DNA from: Planktophila sp965267775
Lineage (GTDB): Bacteria > Actinomycetota > Actinomycetes > Nanopelagicales > Nanopelagicaceae
Reading direction: 5' to 3'
DNA: 64,000 bases
Assembly (NCBI GenBank): GCA_965267775.1
Contig: OZ254140.1
Location: forward strand, 1,178,001-1,242,000
In this document: one piece after another, positions 8,084-16,549 of the stretch
How positions within the stretch are numbered: position 1 is the first letter of the stretch
Layout: each line of letters starts with the position of its first letter
Program-made: the position numbers and the translations under genes
The notes under the pieces: model-generated
Databases searched by the model: none
What the model saw: the letters and a program-made list of their open reading frames with translations, nothing else
What the model was told of the DNA's origin: nothing

Positions 8084-9712
8084 TTATTCGCCGTAGAACT
8101 TAAGCAATGGAGCGCGGAACTCTGGATCTACAAGGAGACCCTTTGATGCGCGAACAGCCTTGCGAGCTGCTCCATCCCAAGTGATTGTTCCTGACTTACC
8201 AGAATCAACCAAGAACTTAGCAACAGTGAGGTAATTCGCTGTTGTGAAGTTACAGTGGTTTGTTCCTGGTGCGGCTGCTGCAGTAGTTACTGGTGAACCA
8301 GCTGCATCGAACTTTGTCCATGTCTTTGGAGTTACTGACCAGATTGCAAGAAGCTGCTGCTTAGGTGTCTGGTATGTAGTCTTTCCATAAGACGCCTTCT
8401 GAGCTGCTTCCTTCTCAGCTGCATACTGATCGACATACTTGTCGATGATGCGCTGTGTTGCACCTGCTGGAGTAATTGGATCAGCTACGCCAGTCATCAT
8501 GATTGTAGGAACGTTGATCTTTCCTGTAGTTGCATAGAGTGATGTCAACTTTGCTGTCGCCTTTGCGCGTGGTGCGCCAGGGTTAGCAGGTGAAAGAGCT
8601 CCGAGCATTGCAGTAATTGCAGTGTTACCTGAAAGTGCTGCGTTGTAGATGACTGCAGAGTCAGCTACGCGAGCTGAGTAATCTGTAGTTGAGTTATCGA
8701 ATACAGATCCACCAGCCTGAAGCTCGACATCCTGTGTTGCAAGGATTGCGAGGATTGCTGCATTTGCACCATTCTCAAGAACTGCAAGCGCTGGGCTAAC
8801 AGCCAATGGGAATGTGAGCTTAAGCGCACCATCTGGACCTGAGATTGAGTCGAAGTGAGCTGACTGTGTTGGCATTCCAGCCATCAAGCCAACAAGGAGG
8901 AGCGCGCTACGTGATGGAACTCCAGCAGCAGCGAGTGCCTTACCTGTTGCAGATGATGAATCTGGCCATGCGCCAGTTGATACACCAGCCTGCAACTTGC
9001 CCATAACTGTAAGCACCTTGACGATATCGCCAAGCGCTTCTGCATTTCCTGCAGCTCCAGCTGAGTAGTTACCACCCTTGATTGTTGGATCAAAGAATGT
9101 CTTGAGGCCCCAGAGGAAGTCACCAGCTGTTGCGAGCTCAGCAGAGATGTTATCTGCCATACACATTGGCGCTACTGCGTTAACGAGAGTTGGGTACTTC
9201 TCAGCAAGTGACTGAGTGATGATTCCACCAAGTGATGAGCCCCATGCAACTACCTTTGTAGTTGTTGTGAACTTCTTCTTAAATGTATCGATCAACTCTG
9301 CATTTGTTGCAATTGCTGAATCGAGGTTCCAGCCCTGACGAGCGAAACCTGAACCCATAATTGCGATTCCCTGGCTAAGGAAGTAGTTAGCAACAGCTGA
9401 ATTTCCACCTGGTACTGGTTCAGGAGTATTTGTGACCTTGTAGCCACCTACTACTGGGATACCTGCAGGGATATCGATGTTGTAACGGTATCCGTGTGAG
9501 TAGAGAGCAACCATGCCGTTGAAGTTCGCTGGAACCATCATTACATATGGAGCTCCATCAGATGTTGTTCCCTGACATGTCTGTACAGGAACCTTTGCAT
9601 CACAGATTGGACCAACAGCTGCAGCGTGTGCTGGAACTGCTGAGAGTGATGCAACTACGAGAGCTGCAGCACCTACGAGAGTTGTAAGGCGTGACTTATG
9701 AGAGATTCTCAT
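8084..9712 (-). CDS. secreted alpha/beta hydrolase
   Basis: 542 residues with a signal peptide of about 30 residues ending VPAHA. The nucleophile elbow is WGSSLGG (Ser160), an HGYR oxyanion-type segment occurs near residue 73, a candidate acid is the Asp of VADPITP, and a candidate base is the His of GTNHCNF near the C-terminus. It is therefore an exported serine hydrolase (esterase, peptidase or related), but the substrate is not evident. Its ATG shares one base with the stop codon of the binding-protein gene upstream, so the two are translationally coupled. That suggests it generates or processes the ligand taken up by the liv transporter (inference). Confidence 0.85.
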   Translation of the reverse strand: MRISHKSRLTTLVGAAALVVASLSAVPAHAAAVGPICDAKVPVQTCQGTTSDGAPYVMMVPANFNGMVALYSHGYRYNIDIPAGIPVVGGYKVTNTPEPVPGGNSAVANYFLSQGIAIMGSGFARQGWNLDSAIATNAELIDTFKKKFTTTTKVVAWGSSLGGIITQSLAEKYPTLVNAVAPMCMADNISAELATAGDFLWGLKTFFDPTIKGGNYSAGAAGNAEALGDIVKVLTVMGKLQAGVSTGAWPDSSSATGKALAAAGVPSRSALLLVGLMAGMPTQSAHFDSISGPDGALKLTFPLAVSPALAVLENGANAAILAILATQDVELQAGGSVFDNSTTDYSARVADSAVIYNAALSGNTAITAMLGALSPANPGAPRAKATAKLTSLYATTGKINVPTIMMTGVADPITPAGATQRIIDKYVDQYAAEKEAAQKASYGKTTYQTPKQQLLAIWSVTPKTWTKFDAAGSPVTTAAAAPGTNHCNFTTANYLTVAKFLVDSGKSGTITWDGAARKAVRASKGLLVDPEFRAPLLKFYGE

Positions 9713-11013
9713 TAGTTAGGTAGTCCTTTCGCTGGCATAGCTGGACGCTTCCATGTTGACTTAACAACAGCGCCTGAGCCTGAATCGGTTGTGTAGAGGG
9801 TGTACTTGCCACCGTCTGGCTTGAGATCTCCAGTTGGTGAGTACTTACCAAACCAGTAACCGTTGTAACCAACGTGGCTTGTCTTTGAGTAGTTCAAAGG
9901 TAGAAGAGCTGCTGATGCAAATGTTGAACCCTTTGTATCAATTGCTGCGAGCAATGATGCACGAGTTGGGTTTGCGCCTGCTGCCTTAAGAGCCTGAACT
10001 GTGACGAATGCTGAGTTCATTCCAACGAGAACGTTGTTATCGAATGCTGAACCTGGCACTGCCTTTGCGTAGATACCCTGGAAGAGAGCTACATACTCAT
10101 CTGTTGTATCTGTAGTTGCTGGCAAGAATGAAGCGCCAACAGCGTTGTAGAGAACGCCTGCTGGAACGCCTGCTGCCTTAATAGTTGTTGCATCGCCACC
10201 AACAGATCCGAGGATCCACTGTGGTGCGTACTTAAGCGCTGCTGCTGTGCCGAGGCCAGCTGCTGTTGCACTTGATACACCGAAGAGGATTACAACATCA
10301 CAGTTAGCTGCCTTGAGCTTTGTAACCCAACCAGCTGCAGTTGTTGCGCTCTGTGAACCAGATGCATATCCAACTGTTGCTGCGAACTTGATGCCAGCTG
10401 ACTTAAAGCCTGCAAGAGCATCTGTTCCGAAGTCATCATCCTGGTAGACGAGACCGATTGACTTACCTGCAAAGTTATCCTTGATGTACTCAGACATGAT
10501 CTTTGCTTCCATTACATATGAAGGCAAGAGTGCGTAAGTAGTTGGGAACTTCTTGGTATCAGCGAATCCGCTGAATCCTGTGTTCACGAAGAGAACAGGG
10601 ACGCCGCGCTTACCTGGGTTAACAGATGCTGCGACTGCCTTGTTATTTGCTGTGCCCAATGGAGCAACGAGTGCGAGAACACGATCCTTAAGGATGAGTT
10701 CATTTGTCTTTGCAACTGCCTGAGTTGGTACGTACTGGTCATCCTTGACAACCAAAGTGATCTTGCGACCATTTACGCCACCGTTGGCATTGACATAATC
10801 AAAGTAAGCCTTCATTGCAGCTGGAACCTTGTTATATCCAGGTGATGCTGAACCTGTCATTGGGAGTGTGATACCCAACTTAATTTCTGTCTGGCTCACA
10901 CCAACTTCTGACTTTGGTGAGAACGCATTTGCAGGAACTGCTGTTGCTGTAAGCGCAGTTACCGCGAGAATCGCACTAGCTGAAATCAGCTTACGACGAT
11001 TAAAAGATTTCAT
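9712..11013 (-). CDS. branched-chain amino-acid type ABC transporter, substrate-binding protein
   Basis: 433 residues with a signal peptide ending VPANA. The mature part begins with VGVSQTEIKLGITLPMTG and has DYVNANGGVNGRKITLVVKDD, the pattern of type I periplasmic binding proteins of the LivJ/LivK family. It delivers ligand to the LivH-LivM permease. These receptors bind leucine/isoleucine/valine but also urea, amides or aromatic acids, so the ligand is open. No lipobox cysteine is visible after the signal peptide, unusual for a Gram-positive binding protein. Good GGAAGG ribosome-binding site upstream. Confidence 0.93.
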   Translation of the reverse strand: MKSFNRRKLISASAILAVTALTATAVPANAFSPKSEVGVSQTEIKLGITLPMTGSASPGYNKVPAAMKAYFDYVNANGGVNGRKITLVVKDDQYVPTQAVAKTNELILKDRVLALVAPLGTANNKAVAASVNPGKRGVPVLFVNTGFSGFADTKKFPTTYALLPSYVMEAKIMSEYIKDNFAGKSIGLVYQDDDFGTDALAGFKSAGIKFAATVGYASGSQSATTAAGWVTKLKAANCDVVILFGVSSATAAGLGTAAALKYAPQWILGSVGGDATTIKAAGVPAGVLYNAVGASFLPATTDTTDEYVALFQGIYAKAVPGSAFDNNVLVGMNSAFVTVQALKAAGANPTRASLLAAIDTKGSTFASAALLPLNYSKTSHVGYNGYWFGKYSPTGDLKPDGGKYTLYTTDSGSGAVVKSTWKRPAMPAKGLPN

Positions 11014-11045
11014 CTCTTTCCTTCCATTGAGGGCCCTTACGGGAT

Positions 11046-12035
11046 TCAGAGACTCGTACCTTTCTTCAATCGTCGTGAACGCATTTGTTCAACTGGACCG
11101 TTTGGCACAAAGACCACAGTCAGTATCAGTAGCGCTCCCACTACGATGTGAGGCAGGTTGCTCGCAATTGCCTCAGATGCGCCAGCTCGATTAACAATCG
11201 TTCCGACGATCTCAGGTATCGCGACCAGAGTCACTGCCCCAATCATGACGCCTCCGAGGGTAGTTACGCCAGCGAGAACCGCACCTGTCAGCAAAGAAAA
11301 TGAGAGGGCTAATGGGAAGGCACTTGGCGAAACGGTGCCAATAGTCATAGCTAATAACGCCCCTGCAAGGCCTGCTAGGCCCGCACTCAAGGTGAAGGCG
11401 AGAATTTTTGCGCGAGCGACATGTACTCCCGCCAATTCAGCTGCAACTTCGCTTCCGCGAATAGCCTTCCATGTGCGGCCATAACGTGATCTCATAACAT
11501 TTTGTAACCAAAAAATGGCCAATAAAGTAGCAAGGGATGCGATCCAGAAGAACCACTTATATTGGGTGAAATCTGCGCCCAGTGATTCTGGTGGGAAACC
11601 AACATCGAAGAAGAGTCCTTGCTCGCCACCAAGAACTGTAAATTGATTTGCAATTGATGGAAGGCCCACTGCAAGTGCAAGTGTTGCACCAGCAAGATAC
11701 GGCCCTGATAAACGCGCTGCTGCAATTCCTAGTAACGCACCGGCAGCAGCCGCAGCAAGAATTGCAATTGCAAATGTTGCAGGTATTGGTAGATGCCATT
11801 TGAGATGTGAGAGCGCTGCTGCATATCCACCAACACCAAGGAGCGCACCTTGTCCCAATGAAACTTGTCCCGAATATCCAGTGAGCAAAATAATTGATGC
11901 GATACCAACGACATAGACAGCAACTTGCGCACCTTGATAGACGCGAAGTTCATCAACGGCGTTGCTGAGCAAATAGATTGCAAAACCGATCACAATGAAA
12001 ATCACAATGCGAACTTTGTTAGAGAGTTTATGCAC
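11046..12035 (-). CDS. livM: branched-chain amino-acid type ABC transporter permease LivM
   Basis: About 329 residues from the GTG at 12035. This start overlaps the livH stop by 8 bases and is preceded by AGAAGGGTGG. A longer frame to 12101 would run 74 bases into livH and is unlikely. Multiple hydrophobic helices, with the family signature GYSGQVSLGQGALLGVGGYAAA and the EAA-like loop LKRMRSRYGRTWKAIRGSEVAAELAGV region. Forms the membrane pore with LivH. Confidence 0.93.
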   Translation of the reverse strand: MHKLSNKVRIVIFIVIGFAIYLLSNAVDELRVYQGAQVAVYVVGIASIILLTGYSGQVSLGQGALLGVGGYAAALSHLKWHLPIPATFAIAILAAAAAGALLGIAAARLSGPYLAGATLALAVGLPSIANQFTVLGGEQGLFFDVGFPPESLGADFTQYKWFFWIASLATLLAIFWLQNVMRSRYGRTWKAIRGSEVAAELAGVHVARAKILAFTLSAGLAGLAGALLAMTIGTVSPSAFPLALSFSLLTGAVLAGVTTLGGVMIGAVTLVAIPEIVGTIVNRAGASEAIASNLPHIVVGALLILTVVFVPNGPVEQMRSRRLKKGTSL

Positions 12036-12936
12036 GACGTCCACCCTTCTTGCCCAAGATTCCTTGAGGGCGAATAAAGAGAACGAGAAGCAAGATGACA
12101 AATGGCGCGATAAAGAACAATGAGTCGCTTACATACATCAAGACAAAAGAGGTGATGATTCCAAGTGCGAGTCCGCCGAGTACTGCACCGAGAACGCTTT
12201 CAAGGCCTCCGATTACCGCAGCGATAAATCCAGAGATGAGAAGGAGTGAGAACTCCATAGAGGCTGTCGAGAAGGATCCATTGCCATTTGAGACTAGGAG
12301 TAACCCAGCGACTGCGCCTGTTGCACCGGAGAGAGCCCAACCTAAGGTGCGGACTGCATCGACTCGAACGCCAGCTAGGCGCGCAAGCTCAGGTGAAAAT
12401 GCGGCAGCGCGAAGGGAGAGTCCGATTGATGTCTTCTGGAAAATGAGAGATAAGAGCAGAAGCAAGATGGCGACAATAATGATGATTGCAAGCTTCATCG
12501 GTGAGAAGACCAAGGTCTCTGTACCAATTGTGAAGCCAACATTAGAGAGTGGCGGCGTCAGAAGAACATCGGCACCGCCCCAAATCAAGGTAATCGTTGC
12601 TTGTATAACTTCCAATAAACCTAGGGTTGCAATGATCGGTGCAACACCGGCGATTGCGCCACTTGATGAATGCTTGAGAAGTACGCGCATCAAGGTAACT
12701 TCAATGAGAGCAGAAATCAGCGCTCCCCCGATCATCGCAACAAGGAGTGCGACCCAGAAAGAGTTGATGTAGTGAAGGGTCTGAAAACCGATAAAGGTTG
12801 ATGTGAGCGCTTGACCGGCCTGCGCAAAGTTAATAACTCGCGTTGAGCGCCATACAAGAACGATCGAGAGGGCCATCAGCGCATAGATAGCGCCAGATGT
12901 AATTCCGATAAGAAGGGTATTGATGAATTGGAACAT
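12028..12936 (-). CDS. livH: branched-chain amino-acid type ABC transporter permease LivH
   Basis: 302 residues, about eight hydrophobic segments. The N-terminus GITSGAIYALMALSIVLVWRSTRVINFAQAG matches the LivH family, and ELARLAGVRVDAVRTLGWALSG is the cytoplasmic coupling loop that contacts the ATPases. It precedes livM in the operon and overlaps it. Confidence 0.94.
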   Translation of the reverse strand: MFQFINTLLIGITSGAIYALMALSIVLVWRSTRVINFAQAGQALTSTFIGFQTLHYINSFWVALLVAMIGGALISALIEVTLMRVLLKHSSSGAIAGVAPIIATLGLLEVIQATITLIWGGADVLLTPPLSNVGFTIGTETLVFSPMKLAIIIIVAILLLLLSLIFQKTSIGLSLRAAAFSPELARLAGVRVDAVRTLGWALSGATGAVAGLLLVSNGNGSFSTASMEFSLLLISGFIAAVIGGLESVLGAVLGGLALGIITSFVLMYVSDSLFFIAPFVILLLVLFIRPQGILGKKGGRRA

Positions 12937-12951
12937 TGCTATCTCCCCTCC

Positions 12952-13662
12952 TTAGTAACCCAAGTAGGCAGCGCGAACTGCAGGGTCAGAGATAAGTTCT
13001 TGAGCAGAGCCCGTTGTAGCAATCGTGCCTAAGTTAAGGACGATTCCAGAGTTAGCGATATTGAGTGCGCCCATTGCATTCTGTTCGACGAGTACAACGG
13101 AGAGGCCGTACTGCTTTGTCACATTCACAATCGCTTCAAAGATCTGCTTTACAAGAAGTGGAGCAAGGCCCAGTGATGGCTCATCAAGTAAGAGAAGATC
13201 TGGTTTAGACATGAGTGCGCGACCGATAGCTAACATCTGACGCTCTCCACCAGAGAGAGTCTCAGTATTCTGCTTGCGTCGTTCTTCCAGGCGTGGAAAG
13301 AGATCAAAGACTTCACGCTTCGTCGCAGTTGATTCACTCTTATTGCGACGCCAAATTGCACCGAGGTCGAGATTCTCTTCAACGGTCAGCTCTGGAATTA
13401 CTGATTTGCCTTCAGAGACATGTGCAACTCCGTGACGAACATGGGATTCAGCCTTGCCTTGTAGAAGGTTGTGGCCCTTCCATGTTGCTCTGCCTGTTGT
13501 AGCTGACTTCAATCCAGAGAGAGTGCGGAGAAGAGTTGATTTACCTGCTCCATTAGAGCCGATAACAGCGGTGAGCTCGCCCTCTTTCACATCGAAAGAG
13601 ACGCTTGTGAGCGCCTGGATAGCGCCGTGGTGAACAGTTAAGTTTTCTACGTGGAGAGTCAT
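12952..13662 (-). CDS. livF: branched-chain amino-acid type ABC transporter ATP-binding protein LivF
   Basis: 236 residues. Walker A GSNGAGKST, signature LSGGERQML, Walker B LLLLDEPSLGLAP and the H-loop region replaced by VEQNA as usual in LivF. Energises import with LivG. It overlaps livG by 4 bases. Confidence 0.95.
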   Translation of the reverse strand: MTLHVENLTVHHGAIQALTSVSFDVKEGELTAVIGSNGAGKSTLLRTLSGLKSATTGRATWKGHNLLQGKAESHVRHGVAHVSEGKSVIPELTVEENLDLGAIWRRNKSESTATKREVFDLFPRLEERRKQNTETLSGGERQMLAIGRALMSKPDLLLLDEPSLGLAPLLVKQIFEAIVNVTKQYGLSVVLVEQNAMGALNIANSGIVLNLGTIATTGSAQELISDPAVRAAYLGY

Positions 13663-14426
13663 TTCGCATCCGCTCCAAGATAGGCGGTGATTACCGCTGG
13701 ATCGTTGCGAACAAAGTCAGGAGTACCTGAAGAAATTACTTCGCCGAAGTTCAATACGTAGATGCGATCGCAGACTGACATCACAACATCCATATGATGT
13801 TCGACAATTAAGACCGACATCTCGCCGGAGAGATCGCTAATCAAACGGTTGAGCCACTCAATATCTTGCGCGCCAAGGCCGCCAGCAGGTTCATCGAGAA
13901 GAAGAAGTTTTGGATGGCTGACTAGAGCGCGAGCAATTGCTACACGCTTGCTATCGGGATATGAGAGTGAACCAGCTCGTGAATTACTGAGAGATGCAGA
14001 GTAAACGCGCTCGAGCGCATAATGTGCGCGATCCTTCAGCGCCTTCTCATCGCGGCCATTAATTCCAAAGGATGCACTGAGTAGACCAGTGCGTGCAAAC
14101 TTCTGTGCACCCATCATGACATTTTCAATGACAGTGAGCTCTGGAAAGAGTCCAACTCCCTGAAGTGTGCGAGCGATACCAAGTTTTGCCAACTCATTGG
14201 TTGCTGGCCATTTAATTGGCTCATTTTCAAATGTGAGAGAACCCGAATCCGGTGTAACGATTCCGCAGATGGTGTTAAACATCGTTGTCTTGCCTGCGCC
14301 ATTAGGGCCGATGAGTCCAACGACTTCGTGCTGACCAACGGTGAGATTTACTTTCGACAACGCCCGTAAACCACCAAAGGCGACGTTGACATCTTTGGCT
14401 TCGAGCAGGTTGGTATTAGTAGACAT
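13659..14426 (-). CDS. livG: branched-chain amino-acid type ABC transporter ATP-binding protein LivG
   Basis: 255 residues from the ATG at 14426 (MSTNTNLLEAKDVNVAFGG). An upstream extension to 14459 lies inside alr and is rejected. Walker A GPNGAGKTT, the long LivG-type insert around residues 90-130, a degenerate signature SLSYPDSKRVAIARAL in place of LSGGQQ-R, Walker B LLLLDEPAGGLG and the EHHMD H-loop. It overlaps the alr stop by 11 bases, linking the transporter to the alr transcript. Confidence 0.93.
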   Translation of the reverse strand: MSTNTNLLEAKDVNVAFGGLRALSKVNLTVGQHEVVGLIGPNGAGKTTMFNTICGIVTPDSGSLTFENEPIKWPATNELAKLGIARTLQGVGLFPELTVIENVMMGAQKFARTGLLSASFGINGRDEKALKDRAHYALERVYSASLSNSRAGSLSYPDSKRVAIARALVSHPKLLLLDEPAGGLGAQDIEWLNRLISDLSGEMSVLIVEHHMDVVMSVCDRIYVLNFGEVISSGTPDFVRNDPAVITAYLGADAK

Positions 14427-15516
14427 GAGCAGAGTAGATTCTAGGCACACGAGGACCAATTCGGGTCACAATCTCGTAATTAATACTTCCGCTCGCTGCG
14501 CCCCAATCATCTGCCGTGTACTCGCCATGCGAGCCATTTCCGAATACAACGACCCAATCTCCTGATTTTGCCTTCGATCCCGCTCCGAGATCGACGACAA
14601 ATTGATCCATGGAGACTCGACCGATTATCGGAGCTCGCTGGCCATTGACCCAGACCCCTGCGCCCTTTGCGATACGTGGAATTCCATCTGCATATCCCAT
14701 AGTGACAACTCCGAGTTTGGTATCACGAGAGGTTGATTCTGATGCACCATATCCGACAGGCGTTCCGGCAGGGACATCTTTAACAAGATAGAGAGCTGCT
14801 CGTAATTGCATCGCAGGACGTAGACCAAAATCTCTCGAAGAGCCCATCGCAACATCAGGAGTCAGGCCATAGATTGCAATTCCATTTCGCACCATCTCAA
14901 AGGATGCAGCTGGATTTGTTAAGGTAGCTGCAGAGTTTGAGAGATGACGTTTTACATCTGTAAATCCAAGTGCATGGAGCTGTGAAACCATCTCATTAAA
15001 GCGCGCAAGTTGTTCTTGATTTTGAACCTCTGCTGGTTCATCTGCCCGGGCAAAGTGCGAGAAGACTCCAACAATGTCAAGACTTTCAACATCACTTACT
15101 GAAAGCGATGACCACTCTCCCAGGAATCCTCCACGAGTCATCCCTGTATCGAGTTCTAAGTGAACGCGGGCCTTCTTCTCTTTTGACGCAGCTTGAATCT
15201 CATGGAGCGCCGCAATAGAGCCTGCAGCAAGATCGATATCGAGATCGATTGCGCTCTCGTAATCAGAACCTGGCTGAACCAACCACGCGAGAATCGGCGC
15301 GGTAATCCCTGACTCGCGTAGCGCAATAGCCTCCTCAAGCAGTGCAACGCCGAGCATTGAGGCGCCTGCATCGAGGGCAGCCTTTGCAATAGGAAGCAAG
15401 CCATGGCCATAAGCATCTGCCTTTACAACTGCAAGGAGATCGGTGCCTGACTTCTCTTTAAGAAGTGCGACATTATGTTTAATTGCGCTGAGATCTACGA
15501 TTGCCTCTGCTCTCAT
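14416..15516 (-). CDS. alr: alanine racemase
   Basis: 366 residues. PLP-dependent interconversion of L- and D-alanine for peptidoglycan. The PLP lysine is in VVKADAYGHG (Lys32). The C-terminal beta domain carries GRVSMDQFVVDLG, and the second catalytic tyrosine is in the VGYGAS region. Overlaps acpS by 4 bases (ATGA). Confidence 0.97.
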   Translation of the reverse strand: MRAEAIVDLSAIKHNVALLKEKSGTDLLAVVKADAYGHGLLPIAKAALDAGASMLGVALLEEAIALRESGITAPILAWLVQPGSDYESAIDLDIDLAAGSIAALHEIQAASKEKKARVHLELDTGMTRGGFLGEWSSLSVSDVESLDIVGVFSHFARADEPAEVQNQEQLARFNEMVSQLHALGFTDVKRHLSNSAATLTNPAASFEMVRNGIAIYGLTPDVAMGSSRDFGLRPAMQLRAALYLVKDVPAGTPVGYGASESTSRDTKLGVVTMGYADGIPRIAKGAGVWVNGQRAPIIGRVSMDQFVVDLGAGSKAKSGDWVVVFGNGSHGEYTADDWGAASGSINYEIVTRIGPRVPRIYSAHVY

Positions 15517-15854
15517 CTCTCAATCACCACCATTGCAGATGCGATTCCGGCATCGTGTGAAAGTGAGAGGTGTACAGATGCACCATCGATCAAATCGGCA
15601 ATCTGCCCCCTGAAGAGAAATGCAGGCTTTCCATTAATCTGGTTGATGACTTCTGCCTCGTGCCATGCCAGGCCATGATCTGGACTTAAAGCTTTATAGA
15701 GCGCCTCTTTTGCGGCGAATCGCGCAGCAAGTGAAGATTCCTTTACTGAGCGCTCTGCTTCGGTAAAGAGCTTTTCGCGAAGGCCTGGTGTGCGCTCAAG
15801 GGATTCATGGAAGCGCTTGATATCAACGACATCGATACCGATTCCATCAATCAT
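15513..15854 (-). CDS. acpS: holo-[acyl-carrier-protein] synthase
   Basis: 113 residues, the standard size. Transfers phosphopantetheine from CoA to the acyl carrier protein. The magnesium ligands are Asp8 in GIGIDVVDI and Glu50 in RFAAKEALYKAL. It lies directly upstream of alr and overlaps it by 4 bases, an arrangement common in bacteria. Confidence 0.96.
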   Translation of the reverse strand: MIDGIGIDVVDIKRFHESLERTPGLREKLFTEAERSVKESSLAARFAAKEALYKALSPDHGLAWHEAEVINQINGKPAFLFRGQIADLIDGASVHLSLSHDAGIASAMVVIER

Positions 15855-15873
15855 TCTGGAATTCTAGTTGATG

Positions 15874-16533
15874 CTAATGAAGTTGGCTATCAGATGGGAA
15901 GTAGCGGTCAATTGCGATGATCAGAACGAGAAGCGCTCCCCCGAGCAAGAGGCCGCCAAATAAATCAGAGAACCAGTGGGTGTTACGTAGAAGTGAGACT
16001 GTGCAGACGGTGAGCGAGAGAGCTCCGACGCCAGCACTTGCAAGGCGTCCACGGTAGCGGTCGACGTGTGCATAGCGATAAATCAGGTATGCAATTACTC
16101 CCCAGATAAAGATTGCATTGGAGGCATGTCCGCTTGGATATGACATTCCACCCGCATGTAATACATCTAGGCCGATGCGAGGCTTTGTGCGACCGAGAGT
16201 AAATTTAAATCCGCCGACGACAACATTGAGCGCTATGAATGAGAGGAGGCCTAAATTGATTGGTCGCCATGTCTTAAATCTGTGAGAGATATAGACGGCG
16301 ACAATGAGTAATGCAATGCCCGAGATGCTTCGCAGACCGAGGTCATCGAGTCTGCGGATTATAAAAGCGGAGAGCCCATGAAAGTGAGGATGGTCTGCCT
16401 TGCTGAAGAATCGATCCACTTGAATGATTGGGCCATATGTAACAACTTGTTGCGTAACAAGTAAGAATCCAGCGAAAAGTCCAGCGCTCCACTTGAGAGC
16501 TCTGCGCATTTGGCGGCGGCGAGTTTCAATCAT
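15874..16533 (-). CDS. PAP2-family membrane phosphatase, divergent active site
   Basis: 219 residues, about six transmembrane segments after a basic N-terminus. The PAP2 motifs are K110-FTLGRT-KP, YPSGHAS (PSGH at 133-136) and HWFSDLFGG (His186, Asp190). Compared with the consensus K-X6-RP and SR-X5-H-X3-D, the arginine of motif 1 is Lys117. The arginine expected six residues before His186 appears to be Ser180, with Arg183 as a possible stand-in. Likely dephosphorylates a lipid (di)phosphate such as undecaprenyl diphosphate or phosphatidic acid. The substrate is inferred. Sits between glmS and acpS among envelope-precursor genes. Confidence 0.88.
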   Translation of the reverse strand: MIETRRRQMRRALKWSAGLFAGFLLVTQQVVTYGPIIQVDRFFSKADHPHFHGLSAFIIRRLDDLGLRSISGIALLIVAVYISHRFKTWRPINLGLLSFIALNVVVGGFKFTLGRTKPRIGLDVLHAGGMSYPSGHASNAIFIWGVIAYLIYRYAHVDRYRGRLASAGVGALSLTVCTVSLLRNTHWFSDLFGGLLLGGALLVLIIAIDRYFPSDSQLH

Positions 16534-16549
16534 CAGAGCTCAACTTCGA

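Noticed and set aside
11014..11045. Riboswitch or terminator between livM and the binding-protein gene
   Set aside because: The gap is only 32 bases and contains just a ribosome-binding site.
12036..12101. ATG at 12101 as livM start
   Set aside because: It would overlap livH by 74 bases and adds non-family residues.
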